Part shown: positions 7,941-16,213 of the stretch, piece after piece | Layout: the number at the start of each line of letters is the position of its first letter | Numbering within the stretch: the stretch's first letter is position 1 | From: Actinomycetes bacterium | GTDB lineage: Bacteria; Actinomycetota; Actinomycetes; Streptosporangiales; Streptosporangiaceae | NCBI GenBank assembly: GCA_021792405.1 | Contig: JAJYUU010000010.1 | Span: 1 to 48,420 of the forward strand | Length of the DNA: 48,420 nucleotides | Reading direction: 5' to 3' | Made by a program: the position numbers and the translations under genes | The notes under the pieces: generated by a model | What the model was told of the DNA's origin: nothing | Databases searched by the model: none | Seen by the model: the letters and a program-made list of their open reading frames with translations, nothing else

Positions 7941-9020
7941 TCACCTGACCTTGAGGTAGATGATGCTGCCCAGGCCGAACACGAAGCAGTAGATGGCAAA
8001 CGGGGTCAGCGTGCGGGTCTGGAAGTACCTGACCAGGAACCGGACTGAGATGTAAGCGCCGATGCCGGACAGGATGCTGCCGACAAGGATGGGGCCGTAC
8101 ATCCCGTGCCCCTTCTGGATCAGGTTGGGTACCTTCAGCGCTCCCGCGGCCAGGATGACCGGGGTGGCGAGCAGGAACGCGAACCGCGCCGCGTCCTCCC
8201 TCGACAACCCGCGGAACATGCCCGCGGCCATGGTCACGCCGTCCCGGCTGATGCCCGCCAGCAGCGCCAGGATCTGCGCCGAGCCGATGATCAGGGTCTG
8301 CGCGAAGTCCAGCGCCGACAGGCGACGATCCGCCCGCACGCCGGCCGCGGTCTGTGCCGCTCGGGCTGTCTTCGGATCAGGTTTCGCGGCGGCGTGGTTG
8401 CCGTGGCCGGGCCTTCGGGGCGGCGGCCCGGTGATGGCGGCACTGCCGTCGGCTGCGGCTGCCAGACCGACGGCAGCCGGCTCATGCTGAACCCGGGCGG
8501 GTGCCATCGCTTGCCGTCGTTCCGCGGCCACTTCCGCATCGGCCTGCCGGGATTTGCTGGTCCTGAATTTCTCCCCCGCGAACAAGATCACTCCGTTGAC
8601 GACCAGGAACACGGCGGCCAGGATGGGCGTGCCGAAGATCTCCCGGAACATCTTCTCGAACAGCAGGCCAGTGAGGCCGACCGGGATAGTCGCCACGATG
8701 ATCATCCAGGCAAGCTTCTGGTCGGCAGTGACGATGTCCCTGTCCCGGATGGAACTGAAGAAGCCCCGGATGATCCGCACCCAGTCACGCCAGAAATAGA
8801 TCAGCAGCGCGAGCGCGGTGGCGACATGCAGGCCGACGATGAAGGCCAGGTACGGCGACTCGGGGGCCGCGACGTTCAGCGTCTTTGCCCAGTTGCCGCC
8901 CACGAGAGCGGGGATAAGAACGTTGTGGCCCAGGCTGGACACCGGGAAAAGTTCGCTGACGCCCTGAATCAGGCCGACGACGATGGCCTCGGGATAGGTC
9001 ATCAGGGGGACGTGAGACAT
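7941..9020 (-). CDS. uppP: Undecaprenyl-diphosphate phosphatase (UppP/BacA family), with an inserted loop
   Basis: A 359-residue multi-spanning membrane enzyme that recycles the peptidoglycan lipid carrier by removing a phosphate from undecaprenyl pyrophosphate. The first active-site region is QGVSELFPVSSLGH (19-32), fitting the (E/Q)xxxE and SSxGH pattern. The second is AGISRDGVT (255-263), where most family members have PGxSRSGxT; the arginine is kept but the proline and second serine are changed. Usual length is 265-285 residues. The excess is a hydrophilic, alanine/proline-rich segment at about 154-234, between membrane helices. The ATG follows GAAAGG. It is monocistronic or followed by the small gene at 7832. 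Confidence 0.88.
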   Translation of the reverse strand: MSHVPLMTYPEAIVVGLIQGVSELFPVSSLGHNVLIPALVGGNWAKTLNVAAPESPYLAFIVGLHVATALALLIYFWRDWVRIIRGFFSSIRDRDIVTADQKLAWMIIVATIPVGLTGLLFEKMFREIFGTPILAAVFLVVNGVILFAGEKFRTSKSRQADAEVAAERRQAMAPARVQHEPAAVGLAAAADGSAAITGPPPRRPGHGNHAAAKPDPKTARAAQTAAGVRADRRLSALDFAQTLIIGSAQILALLAGISRDGVTMAAGMFRGLSREDAARFAFLLATPVILAAGALKVPNLIQKGHGMYGPILVGSILSGIGAYISVRFLVRYFQTRTLTPFAIYCFVFGLGSIIYLKVR

Positions 9021-9382
9021 GGCAGCCTTTCGCTCGGGCCGTCGGGGCGCGCCGCTTCGACGTGCGGGGCGCGCCTGTAAGAGTAGCTATAGTTGCCGGT
9101 CGAGTTCGCCAAACCCCGCGTGCCGGGCACGGTTACAAACCCGGCCGGTCATGGACGGGAGGCGGAAGTGCTCGCGACAGGCCCGGTCTCCGCTCAGCAG
9201 GCCCGGTTCCCGCTCAGCAGGCCCTGTTCCCGATCAGCCTCGGGGCCGGGACGGCTGGCGGCTCGGCCGGTGACCATCAGGCCGGACCGCCGTGGCACAC
9301 GGCAACTAGCGGCTCGCCGGTGCGTTCCCCGCGCGAGCCGCCGCCTGAGCTGCCTGGCCGCCGCCTGAGCTGTCAGGTAGCG
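9021..9382. other. Gene-free interval between uppP and the sdh operon
   Basis: This 362-bp stretch contains no credible gene. It holds three 20-bp tandem repeats (9181-9240) and a duplicated 16-bp GCCGCCGCCTGAGCTG element near 9341-9373, just past the sdhB stop. It presumably carries the end of the sdh transcript and the uppP promoter, but I see no clear box. Confidence 0.6.
9181..9240. repeat. Three 20-bp tandem repeats
   Basis: Units at 9181-9200, 9201-9220 and 9221-9240. The first two differ at one position and the third at a few more. The unit reads GCCCGGTTCCCGCTCAGCAG. They lie in non-coding DNA between uppP and sdhB. Confidence 0.85.
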
Positions 9383-10171
9383 TCAGTGCCGATTGTCCGG
9401 CACCTTCGGGGTGCCGGTGCTGCGCGGCCGCCGGGCAATCTTGCTGCCCAGCCAGACCAGCGGGTCGTACCTGCGGCCGGCTACCCGCTCCTTGAGCGGG
9501 ATCAGCGCGTTGTCGGTGATCTTGATGTGCTCCGGGCAGACCTCGGTACAGCACTTGGTGATGTTGCAGAAGCCGAGGCCGAAGTCATCTTGCGCGATGT
9601 CCCGCCGGTCGGCCGTATCGGCCGGGTGCATCTCCAGTTCGGCTACTCGCATCAGGAACCGCGGTCCGGCGAACGCATTCTCGTTCTCGGCGTGGTCGCG
9701 GATCACGTGACAGGTGTTCTGGCACAGGTAGCACTCAATGCACTTGCGGAACTCCTGCGACCGCTCGACGTCGGCCTGCTGCATCCGGAACTCGCCGAGG
9801 CCAACCGACGGGTCCGGGGTGAACGACGGGATCTGCCGTGCCTTGGCGTAGTTGAACGACACGTCGGTGACCAAATCCCTGATCACCGGGAAGGTGCGCA
9901 GCGGGGTGATGGTCAGCACCTCGTCCTCGGTGAAGGTAGACATCCGGGTCATGCAGGCCAGCCGCGGACGGCCGTTGATCTCCATGGAGCACGACCCGCA
10001 CTTGCCGGCCTTGCAGTTCCACCGGATGGCCAGATCGCCCGCCTGCGTAGCCTGCAGCCGGTGCAGCACGTCGAGCACGACCTCACCCTCGTTGACCTCG
10101 ACCGCGTAGTCAGCGAGGTCGCCCCGGCCGTGGTCGCCGCGCCAGACCCGCAGCGCTGCCTTGTAGCTCAT
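9383..10171 (-). CDS. sdhB: Succinate dehydrogenase iron-sulfur subunit
   Basis: A 262-residue electron-transfer subunit that passes electrons from the flavoprotein to quinone. The [2Fe-2S] ligands are C53, C58, C61 and C73. The first ferredoxin-like group is C144, C147, C150 with C154. The second group is C202, C208 and C212, with C207 adjacent. These fit the [2Fe-2S], [4Fe-4S] and [3Fe-4S] clusters of SdhB. The start ATG shares one base with the sdhA stop (TGATG), so translation is probably coupled. The order membrane subunit - A - B matches mycobacterial Sdh1 (Rv0249c-Rv0247c), rather than the four-gene sdhCDAB type. Confidence 0.95.
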   Translation of the reverse strand: MSYKAALRVWRGDHGRGDLADYAVEVNEGEVVLDVLHRLQATQAGDLAIRWNCKAGKCGSCSMEINGRPRLACMTRMSTFTEDEVLTITPLRTFPVIRDLVTDVSFNYAKARQIPSFTPDPSVGLGEFRMQQADVERSQEFRKCIECYLCQNTCHVIRDHAENENAFAGPRFLMRVAELEMHPADTADRRDIAQDDFGLGFCNITKCCTEVCPEHIKITDNALIPLKERVAGRRYDPLVWLGSKIARRPRSTGTPKVPDNRH

Positions 10172-12189
10172 CAGTGCGCCTCCTCGCTGGCGGCGGCGAC
10201 AGAAGCCGGAGCCTCAGCCGGAAGCGCGGCCATCTCTTCGTCGGTCAGGTACTTCTTCAGCTCGGCACGGTCGAACAGGGCGATCAGGTCATCGCGCATC
10301 GGCGGCACCGGCTGCCGGGAAATCCTGATCTCGTCGCCGTCGAGCGTGCAGACGAGGTTGACCTTGCGCCACTCTGGCCGCATGCCCGGGTAGTCGTCGC
10401 GGGTGTGCCCGCCCCGGCTCTCCTGGCGCTCCAGCGCGGCAGCCGCCACGCACTTAGCCATCAGCATGATGTTGCGCAAGTCCAGGGTCAGGTGCCAGCC
10501 AGGGTTGTAAGCACTGCCGCCCGCCGCCGCGACCGCACTGGCGCGGACGCCGAGCGTCTCCAGGTCGGCCAGGGCCTTCTTGATCTCGGTCTCGGTCCTG
10601 ATGATGCCGACCAGGTTGCTCATCGTCTCCTGGACGTCGGAATGCACCGCATAGGGATTCTCCCCGTCCGGCCGCTGCAGCGGTGCCAGCGCCTCGGTGC
10701 GCGCCGCCTCGATCTCACCCTCGTCGGCCACCGGGAGCTTGGCCCCTAGACGGCCTACGTACTCCGCCGCGCCGAGGCCGGCCCGGCGGCCGAATACCAG
10801 CAGGTCAGACAGCGAGTTCCCGCCGAGGCGGTTCGAGCCGTGCATGCCGCCGGACACCTCGCCGGCCGCGAACAGGCCAGGCACGCAGGACTCGCCGGTA
10901 TCTGGATCGACCTCGACGCCGCCCATCACGTAGTGCTGCGCCGGCCCGACCTCCATCGGCTCCTTGGTGATGTCGACATCAGCCAGTTCCTTGAACTGGT
11001 GGTGCATCGAGGGCAGCCGCCTGAGGATCTCCTCGGCCGGCAGTCGCGAGGCAATGTCCAGGAACACCCCGCCGTGCGGCGATCCGCGTCCGGCCTTGAC
11101 CTCGGCATTGTTCGCCCTGGCGACCTCGTCACGCGGCAGCAGTTCCGGCGGGCGGCGGTTGTGGTCCGGGTCGGAGTACCAGCGGTCGGCTTCTTCCTCG
11201 GTCTCGGCGTACTGTGCGCGGAACACGTCCGGCACGTAGTTGAACATGTACCGCTTGCCCTCGGAGTTGCGCAGCACGCCGCCGTCGCCGCGCACCGACT
11301 CGGTGACCAGCAGGCCGCGCACCGACATGGGCCACACCATGTGCGTCGGGTGGAACTGGACGAACTCCATGTTCAGCAGCTTCGCCCCGGCCAGCAGGGC
11401 GAGCGCGTGCCCGTCTCCGGTGTACTCCCAGGAGTTCGAGCTGACCTTGAAGGTCTTGCCGATGCCCCCGGTGGCCAGGATGACCGCGGGTGCCTCGAAG
11501 ACCACGAACTGCCCGGTCTCGCGGATGTAGCCGAACGCGCCGGCGATCCGGCCCTCGCCGTCCTTGATCAGCCGGGTGATCGTGGTCTCGGCATAAACCT
11601 TGATCATCGCCTCTGGGTCACCGTGCGAGACGGCGTCTTCCTGCTGCAGCGCGACGACCTTCTGCTGCAGGGTCCGGATCATCTCCAGGCCGGTGCGGTC
11701 GCCGACGTGGGCGAGCCGCGGGTATTCGTGCCCGCCGAAGTTCCGCTGGCTGATCTTGCCGTCCTTGGTGCGGTCGAACAGCGCGCCCCAGGCCTCCAGC
11801 TCATAGACGCGGTCCGGGGCCTCCTTAGCGTGCAATTCCGCCATCCGCGGATTGTTCAGGAACTTGCCGCCGCGCATCGTGTCGCGGAAGTGCACCATCC
11901 AGTTGTCGTTGCTGTTGACGTTGCCCATGGCGGCCGCACAGCCACCCTCGGCCATGACGGTATGCGCCTTGCCGAACAGGGATTTCGAGATGATCGCGGT
12001 TCGCTTGCCGGCCAGCCGTGCCTCGATTGCGGCTCGCAAGCCCGAGCCGCCAGCCCCGATCACGACGACGTCGTAGGGAATCCGCTCGACCTCCCTGTGC
12101 CCGGCGGCGCTGTGCTCGGCGGCGCTGTGCCCGGCGGCGCTGTGCTCGCTGGCACTGGCAGGGCCGGTGCTGGGCGCGATGTCAGTCAT
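10171..12189 (-). CDS. sdhA: Succinate dehydrogenase / fumarate reductase flavoprotein subunit
   Basis: A 672-residue catalytic subunit that oxidises succinate to fumarate. The FAD-binding GAGGSG is at 45-50. The FAD-linking histidine is probably H76 in FGKAHTVMAEGG. The HPTH motif and the NRLGGNSLSDL segment of the capping and active-site region are present. The first 30 residues contain a low-complexity HSAAG/HSAAE pentapeptide repeat encoded by 15-bp units (12103-12147). I placed the start at the ATG 12189, 13 nt after the membrane-subunit stop. The frame is open to 12234, but that would overlap the upstream gene. It is the second gene of the operon. Confidence 0.95.
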   Translation of the reverse strand: MTDIAPSTGPASASEHSAAGHSAAEHSAAGHREVERIPYDVVVIGAGGSGLRAAIEARLAGKRTAIISKSLFGKAHTVMAEGGCAAAMGNVNSNDNWMVHFRDTMRGGKFLNNPRMAELHAKEAPDRVYELEAWGALFDRTKDGKISQRNFGGHEYPRLAHVGDRTGLEMIRTLQQKVVALQQEDAVSHGDPEAMIKVYAETTITRLIKDGEGRIAGAFGYIRETGQFVVFEAPAVILATGGIGKTFKVSSNSWEYTGDGHALALLAGAKLLNMEFVQFHPTHMVWPMSVRGLLVTESVRGDGGVLRNSEGKRYMFNYVPDVFRAQYAETEEEADRWYSDPDHNRRPPELLPRDEVARANNAEVKAGRGSPHGGVFLDIASRLPAEEILRRLPSMHHQFKELADVDITKEPMEVGPAQHYVMGGVEVDPDTGESCVPGLFAAGEVSGGMHGSNRLGGNSLSDLLVFGRRAGLGAAEYVGRLGAKLPVADEGEIEAARTEALAPLQRPDGENPYAVHSDVQETMSNLVGIIRTETEIKKALADLETLGVRASAVAAAGGSAYNPGWHLTLDLRNIMLMAKCVAAAALERQESRGGHTRDDYPGMRPEWRKVNLVCTLDGDEIRISRQPVPPMRDDLIALFDRAELKKYLTDEEMAALPAEAPASVAAASEEAH
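12103..12147. repeat. 15-bp tandem repeats inside sdhA
   Basis: Three copies of GGCGGCGCTGTGCTC, the middle one with a single change, encode the repeated HSAAG/E pentapeptide near the SdhA N-terminus. Confidence 0.85.
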
Positions 12190-12202
12190 GGTCTTGCCTG
12201 CC

Positions 12203-13009
12203 TCAGTTGTAGAACCGGAAGTCGCTGAACACATGGGCCGCCACCAGCCAGATGTACAGGTCGGTCAGCATCAGGGTGCCAAGAGTCGTCCACGCGAGCT
12301 GCATGTGGCGGGCGTTGAGCCATGAGATCCGGTTCCAGATCCAGTAACGGACCGGGTGCTTGGAAAAGTGCTTCAGCCTGCCGCCGGTGATATGCCGGCA
12401 GGAATGGCAGGACAGTGAGTAGCACCACAGCAATACAACGTTCACGAGCATGATCAGGGTGCCGAGGCCGAACCCGATGCCGCCAGTCTTGCCGTGAAAG
12501 GCCTGAATCACGTCGTAGGTATTCAGGATTGAGATGAGGATCACCATGTAGAAGAAGTACCGGTGCAGGTTCTGCATGATGAGCGGGAACCGGGTCTCAC
12601 CGGTGTACTTCTGGTGCGGCTCGCGTACCGCGCAGGCGGCTGGCGCCCGCCAGAACGCCCGGTAGTAGGCGCGCCGGTAGTAATAGCAGCTCAGCCGGAA
12701 GCCCAGCACGAAGGGTAGCGAGACGACGGCGTACGGAATGATCGGCGGCAGGTGGCCGAACCAGGTACCCAGGCTGGCCGCCCCCGGCACGCACTCGCCG
12801 CTGACGCAGGGCGAGTAGAACGGCGTCAGGTAGTGGTACTGCGGCACCCAGTACCACTTGCCGATGAAGACATGCACGGTCGCGTAGGTGACCCAGATGG
12901 TCAGCAGCGTGGCGACAATGGCCGGCTGCTCCCACCATCGGTCAGTGCGCAGCGTTTTCTGGCTGATCTGCGCCCTGGTCTTGGCCGGCGCATCCGATAC
13001 TTGCGTCAT
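12203..13009 (-). CDS. sdhC: Succinate dehydrogenase membrane anchor subunit (Sdh1 type)
   Basis: A 268-residue integral membrane subunit that anchors SdhAB and carries the quinone site. There are about five hydrophobic segments: near 28-48, 85-105, 145-170, 178-200 and 235-255. Two cysteine/histidine-rich cytoplasmic turns are seen, the SCYYYRRAYYRAFW segment and SCHSCRH around 200-206; both fit the single-subunit anchor of Rv0249c-type complexes. It is the first gene of the operon, so the promoter should lie in 13010-13281. The ATG has only a weak GGCGGAG-like ribosome-binding site. The electron-carrying haem ligands cannot be assigned from reading alone. Confidence 0.9.
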   Translation of the reverse strand: MTQVSDAPAKTRAQISQKTLRTDRWWEQPAIVATLLTIWVTYATVHVFIGKWYWVPQYHYLTPFYSPCVSGECVPGAASLGTWFGHLPPIIPYAVVSLPFVLGFRLSCYYYRRAYYRAFWRAPAACAVREPHQKYTGETRFPLIMQNLHRYFFYMVILISILNTYDVIQAFHGKTGGIGFGLGTLIMLVNVVLLWCYSLSCHSCRHITGGRLKHFSKHPVRYWIWNRISWLNARHMQLAWTTLGTLMLTDLYIWLVAAHVFSDFRFYN

Positions 13010-13267
13010 TCGTCGACGACTCCGCCCTGGAACTCACTGGGATCGCTCCGGGTCCGCTGCCGTTCCGCGGAAGCCGCCCGGATTAATGGGCGAACGGCCG
13101 GTCGCAGCGGGCTCGCGTCGCGGGGAAACCCTATTCCACTGAATACCACCCGCGTACCCCTGGCGGGACTTCCGGGTATGTGACACTGACTACACAGGGC
13201 CTGTCCCAGGGCCGGGCACGCTGTGAAGTTACCGACAGCTCCGCGGCAGCGGCCGGTCAACCTGCGT

Positions 13268-13282
13268 TACCTTAGCTGGTCA
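13268..13282 (+). promoter_or_regulatory. Leaderless-type -10 element
   Basis: TACCTT (13268-13273) ends 8 nt before the ATG at 13282, and there is no ribosome-binding site. Confidence 0.45.
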
Positions 13283-14097
13283 TGTCCTCCGATGGCGGCC
13301 AGACCCTGACGGACCGGGCCTACCTTACCCAGGTCCAGTATCGGACGCCGGCGAACCTGGCCGCCCGGCAAGCCGTCTATGCCTTCCAGCGGCCGAGAAT
13401 CGATCTGGTCGGGGCCGTGCTCGGGCTAGCCGGCCTGGCCGGAACCGAGACCGTCGCCGACATCGGCTGCGGGAACGGGATTTACCTGGCTGAGCTAGCC
13501 CGCCGCAGCCACGCTGGCCGGCTGCTCGGCGCTGACCTGTCGCCCGGCATGTTGGCGGCCGCACGGGCGGCTGTGCCGGCGGCGGGGCTGGCCGTGGCGG
13601 ACGCGGCTCGCCTCCCGCTAACGGACGGAGTGGCCGACGTCACACTGGCCGCGCACATGCTGTATCACGTTCCGGACCGCCGCGCCGCGGCGGCTGAGCT
13701 CCGCCGGGTGACCCGCCCCGGTGGCCGGGCGCTGGTCGTGCTCAACGGTTCCGGGCACCTGGCTGAACTACGAGAGCTGATGACCTCGACGGCCGCCGCA
13801 CAGGGCCTGCCCGTCGAGGCGATCGGCGCCGAGTACCAGACGTACCTGCAGGTGACCCTCGATGCTGGCGCCAGGTTGCTGGCTGGCGCGTTCGGGTCGG
13901 TGCAGCGGCACGACTTCGATGCCGAGCTGGTGCTGCCGGGCGTGGCGCCGGTGGGCGGCTACCTGGCGAGCATGCGGTCGACCCAGGCAATGCCCGACCC
14001 GGCCGGCTTCGTCGCGGCCGCGTGCGCGCGGATCCCGCTCGGGCCGGACGGGACATTCCGGGTCAGGACTCAATCGGGCCTGCTGATCTGCCGCTGA
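13282..14097 (+). CDS. Class I SAM-dependent methyltransferase
   Basis: A 271-residue Methyltransf_11-type protein. Motif I VADIGCGNG is at about 56-64. The acidic post-I residue is in GADLSPGMLAAAR, and the VTLAAHMLYHV segment is typical of ubiE/BioC-like small-molecule methyltransferases. No membrane segment or signal is present. The substrate is unknown. It is divergent from the sdh operon. Its last 28 bp overlap the convergent P1 peptidase gene, so the two transcripts are antisense at their ends. Confidence 0.9.
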   Translation: MSSDGGQTLTDRAYLTQVQYRTPANLAARQAVYAFQRPRIDLVGAVLGLAGLAGTETVADIGCGNGIYLAELARRSHAGRLLGADLSPGMLAAARAAVPAAGLAVADAARLPLTDGVADVTLAAHMLYHVPDRRAAAAELRRVTRPGGRALVVLNGSGHLAELRELMTSTAAAQGLPVEAIGAEYQTYLQVTLDAGARLLAGAFGSVQRHDFDAELVLPGVAPVGGYLASMRSTQAMPDPAGFVAAACARIPLGPDGTFRVRTQSGLLICR

Positions 14098-15215
14098 CTG
14101 TCTGTTCTGGCGCTGACCTGGGCCCGGACGTAGTCCAGCGGCACCGCGTGCCGGACATGGCCGCGGAAGCCCGTCGTGGTCACGGCCATGAACAGGGAAT
14201 TCAGGATGGCTTCCTCGGTCGCCTCGATCGCGGCCCGGAAGAGCAGGTCAAGGTCTTTACCGGGAACGCGGTAACCATCAGCTGGCCTGGCCCGTCCGGC
14301 CGCGGATTGAGGGGCAGCGCTGACCGCGATCGCGTAGTCGCCGCTGCCCCCGGAGAAGTCCGAGCCGGTACGCGCCATCCCGGCGAATGCCCGGTTCGCC
14401 ACCCTGGTGAGCTCACGAGAATCCAGCGCAGCGTCGGTGGCTAGCACGATAACGCATGAATTGCCGGAATCAGGATGCTCTGGGGCCGGCTGCTCGCCGG
14501 CCGCCGGGATGGGCACGCCCAGGACGGTGAGCTCGCCGCCGAAGTTGGCCTGCACCAGCGCGCCGAGCGTTACCGGTCCGGCTGCCCAGTTGACGACGCG
14601 CGAGGACGTGCCGATGCCGGCCTTGAATCCGAGCGCGCTGGTGCCGGTGCCAGCCCCCACGCAGCCTTCCGGCACTGGGCCGCCGACCGCAGTGTCGAGT
14701 GCCATCGCGACGTGCTCGGTAGTGATCGGGCGTGCCCAGATGTCCGACAGGTAGCCGTCGTTGGTCTCGGCCACGACCGGATTCAGCGTGCGGGGAGGCT
14801 CGCCTCCGTGCCGCTCGTACAGGTAATCAAGCAGCGCATCAGCGACCCGGAAGACGGACAGGGTCGCCGTCAGCAGCACCGGCGTCTCGATCATGCCGAG
14901 CTCGGCGAGCTGCGTGCTGCCGACCATCTTGCCGAAGCCGTTAAACACCGACAGCCCGGCCGGCAGAACGCCGATGGTAGCTCGCTGCGGGCCACCGTCA
15001 TCCGGAGTTCCATGGCGGTCAGCGCGCTGCGGATGATGGGGCAGCAGCTTGTCGTGCACCACGGCGGTAACGCCGGTCCTGATTCCCGTGCCCTCGATCA
15101 CTGTCGCGTGCCCGACCCGGATGCCGGGCACGTCGGTGATGGCATTGGCCGCGCCGGTCGGCAGCGCGCCCGGCGCAATCCCGAGGTCGCGGGCACGTGC
15201 CCGATCGGGGCTCAC
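14070..15215 (-). CDS. P1 family peptidase (DmpA/BapA-type aminopeptidase/amidase)
   Basis: A 381-residue Ntn-like hydrolase. Family members cleave themselves before a serine, which becomes the N-terminal nucleophile, and act on N-terminal D- or beta-amino acid peptides and amides. The expected cleavage site is Asn252|Ser253 in GNSCVIVLATDA, where DmpA and BapA have the same asparagine-serine junction. NAITDVPGIRVGHATV (24-39) is the family's N-terminal signature. The start is a GTG at 15215 whose GTGA overlaps the stop of the lactonase gene by 4 nt. It is the third gene of a coupled three-hydrolase operon. No signal peptide is seen, so it should be cytosolic. Confidence 0.92.
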   Translation of the reverse strand: MSPDRARARDLGIAPGALPTGAANAITDVPGIRVGHATVIEGTGIRTGVTAVVHDKLLPHHPQRADRHGTPDDGGPQRATIGVLPAGLSVFNGFGKMVGSTQLAELGMIETPVLLTATLSVFRVADALLDYLYERHGGEPPRTLNPVVAETNDGYLSDIWARPITTEHVAMALDTAVGGPVPEGCVGAGTGTSALGFKAGIGTSSRVVNWAAGPVTLGALVQANFGGELTVLGVPIPAAGEQPAPEHPDSGNSCVIVLATDAALDSRELTRVANRAFAGMARTGSDFSGGSGDYAIAVSAAPQSAAGRARPADGYRVPGKDLDLLFRAAIEATEEAILNSLFMAVTTTGFRGHVRHAVPLDYVRAQVSARTDSQRQISRPD

Positions 15216-16213
15216 GGCAGGATCACGGTCGGGCTCGGGATGTCGATGGTGCGCTCGATCTCCGGGATGCCGGTCGCCGGGTCGATGCGCATCGCCATGA
15301 CCTGATGCGACCGCTCGTTGGCGACATACAGCAGGTCGTTGTCGAGCGCGATATGCCGCGGCCAGTCGCCGACCGGCACTTCGGTGACATGGCGAGGGAG
15401 CTCGCCGTCGAGTGCGAACACCGCGACCGTGTTGGGTCCGCGGTTGGCCACGTACAGGTAGCGGCCATTGCTGGCTAGCTCCGATGGCTGGTTGTGCCCG
15501 CCTGAATTGCCCGCCGGGCCCGTGCTGGCCGGGCCTGTGCTGGCCGGACCCGTGCTGGCCGGCACCGCGCCCGCCAGCTGCCCATCCTGGCCGAAGACGA
15601 GCACCTGACCACTGAGCTCGGCGGTCACGTAATACCGTCCGTCGACGGGCAGCAGGTGCCGGGGGCCGGAGCCGGCCGGCGCGGCGATGACCCGCTCGAG
15701 CTCGAGCCTGCCATCCTTGCCGAGGCCGTACCGGTAGATCGCGTCGCCGCCAAGGTCGATGACCAGCACGCCGCCGTCGATGGCCAGGACCATGTGCGGG
15801 TGCGCCTGCCGCTGCCGGGGATGGTCGCCGTGCCGGATGTGCCGGACGAGGTCGGTCCGCGGCCCGATGCTGCCGTCGTCGTCCAGCCGGTGCACGCTGA
15901 TGCTGCCGCCGCTGTAGTTGGCAGTGATCAGGAACCGGCCCGAGCCGTCGACGGCGAGGTGGGCGGGCTCGGCTCCGCCGGTCTCACCGCTGCCCAGATA
16001 GGCTGCGGGCACGCCGTCGGCGAGCGACCAGGCGCGCACCCGGCCGTCGGCTACCTCGGCTACCGCATACAGCACTGGCAGCCGCGGATGCCTGGCGATC
16101 CAGGACGGGGACTGCGCCGGAACCATGCTGGCAACGCCATCGTCGCCGACCACCGCAATCCCGCTGCCCGCTCCCTTGTCGCCGGTGTATCCGCCGATCA
16201 GCAGGCGGGTCAT
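15212..16213 (-). CDS. Lactonase family / 6-phosphogluconolactonase-like beta-propeller protein
   Basis: A 333-residue protein with the repeated propeller-blade pattern of the Pgl (YbhE-like) lactonase family. It starts with LLIGGYTGDKGAG, and later blades carry HPRLPVLYAVAEV, NYSGGSISVHRLD, PHMVLAIDGG and SNGRYLYVANRGPNTVAVFAL (split across blades). The family includes 6-phosphogluconolactonase, but many members act on other lactones, and a genuine pentose-phosphate role is doubtful here because no pathway genes are nearby. A glycine-serine-threonine-proline loop at about 220-233 is made by 15-bp tandem repeats. Its ATG overlaps the peptidase stop (ATGA) and its TGA overlaps the next start by 4 nt. 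Confidence 0.88.
   Translation of the reverse strand: MTRLLIGGYTGDKGAGSGIAVVGDDGVASMVPAQSPSWIARHPRLPVLYAVAEVADGRVRAWSLADGVPAAYLGSGETGGAEPAHLAVDGSGRFLITANYSGGSISVHRLDDDGSIGPRTDLVRHIRHGDHPRQRQAHPHMVLAIDGGVLVIDLGGDAIYRYGLGKDGRLELERVIAAPAGSGPRHLLPVDGRYYVTAELSGQVLVFGQDGQLAGAVPASTGPASTGPASTGPAGNSGGHNQPSELASNGRYLYVANRGPNTVAVFALDGELPRHVTEVPVGDWPRHIALDNDLLYVANERSHQVMAMRIDPATGIPEIERTIDIPSPTVILP
15516..15560. repeat. 15-bp tandem repeats inside the lactonase gene
   Basis: About three imperfect copies of GGGCCCGTGCTGGCC, encoding the STGPA pentapeptide repeats in a surface loop. Confidence 0.8.

Noticed and set aside
10840-12228. 462-residue open frame on the plus strand opposite sdhA
   Set aside because: It is the antisense shadow of a well-conserved flavoprotein gene; its translation has no family features and arises from GC-rich codon bias.
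13180-13200. CRP/GlxR-type site TGTG-N10-CACA before sdhC
   Set aside because: Spacing is two bases longer than the TGTG-N8-CACA pattern and the half sites are incomplete.
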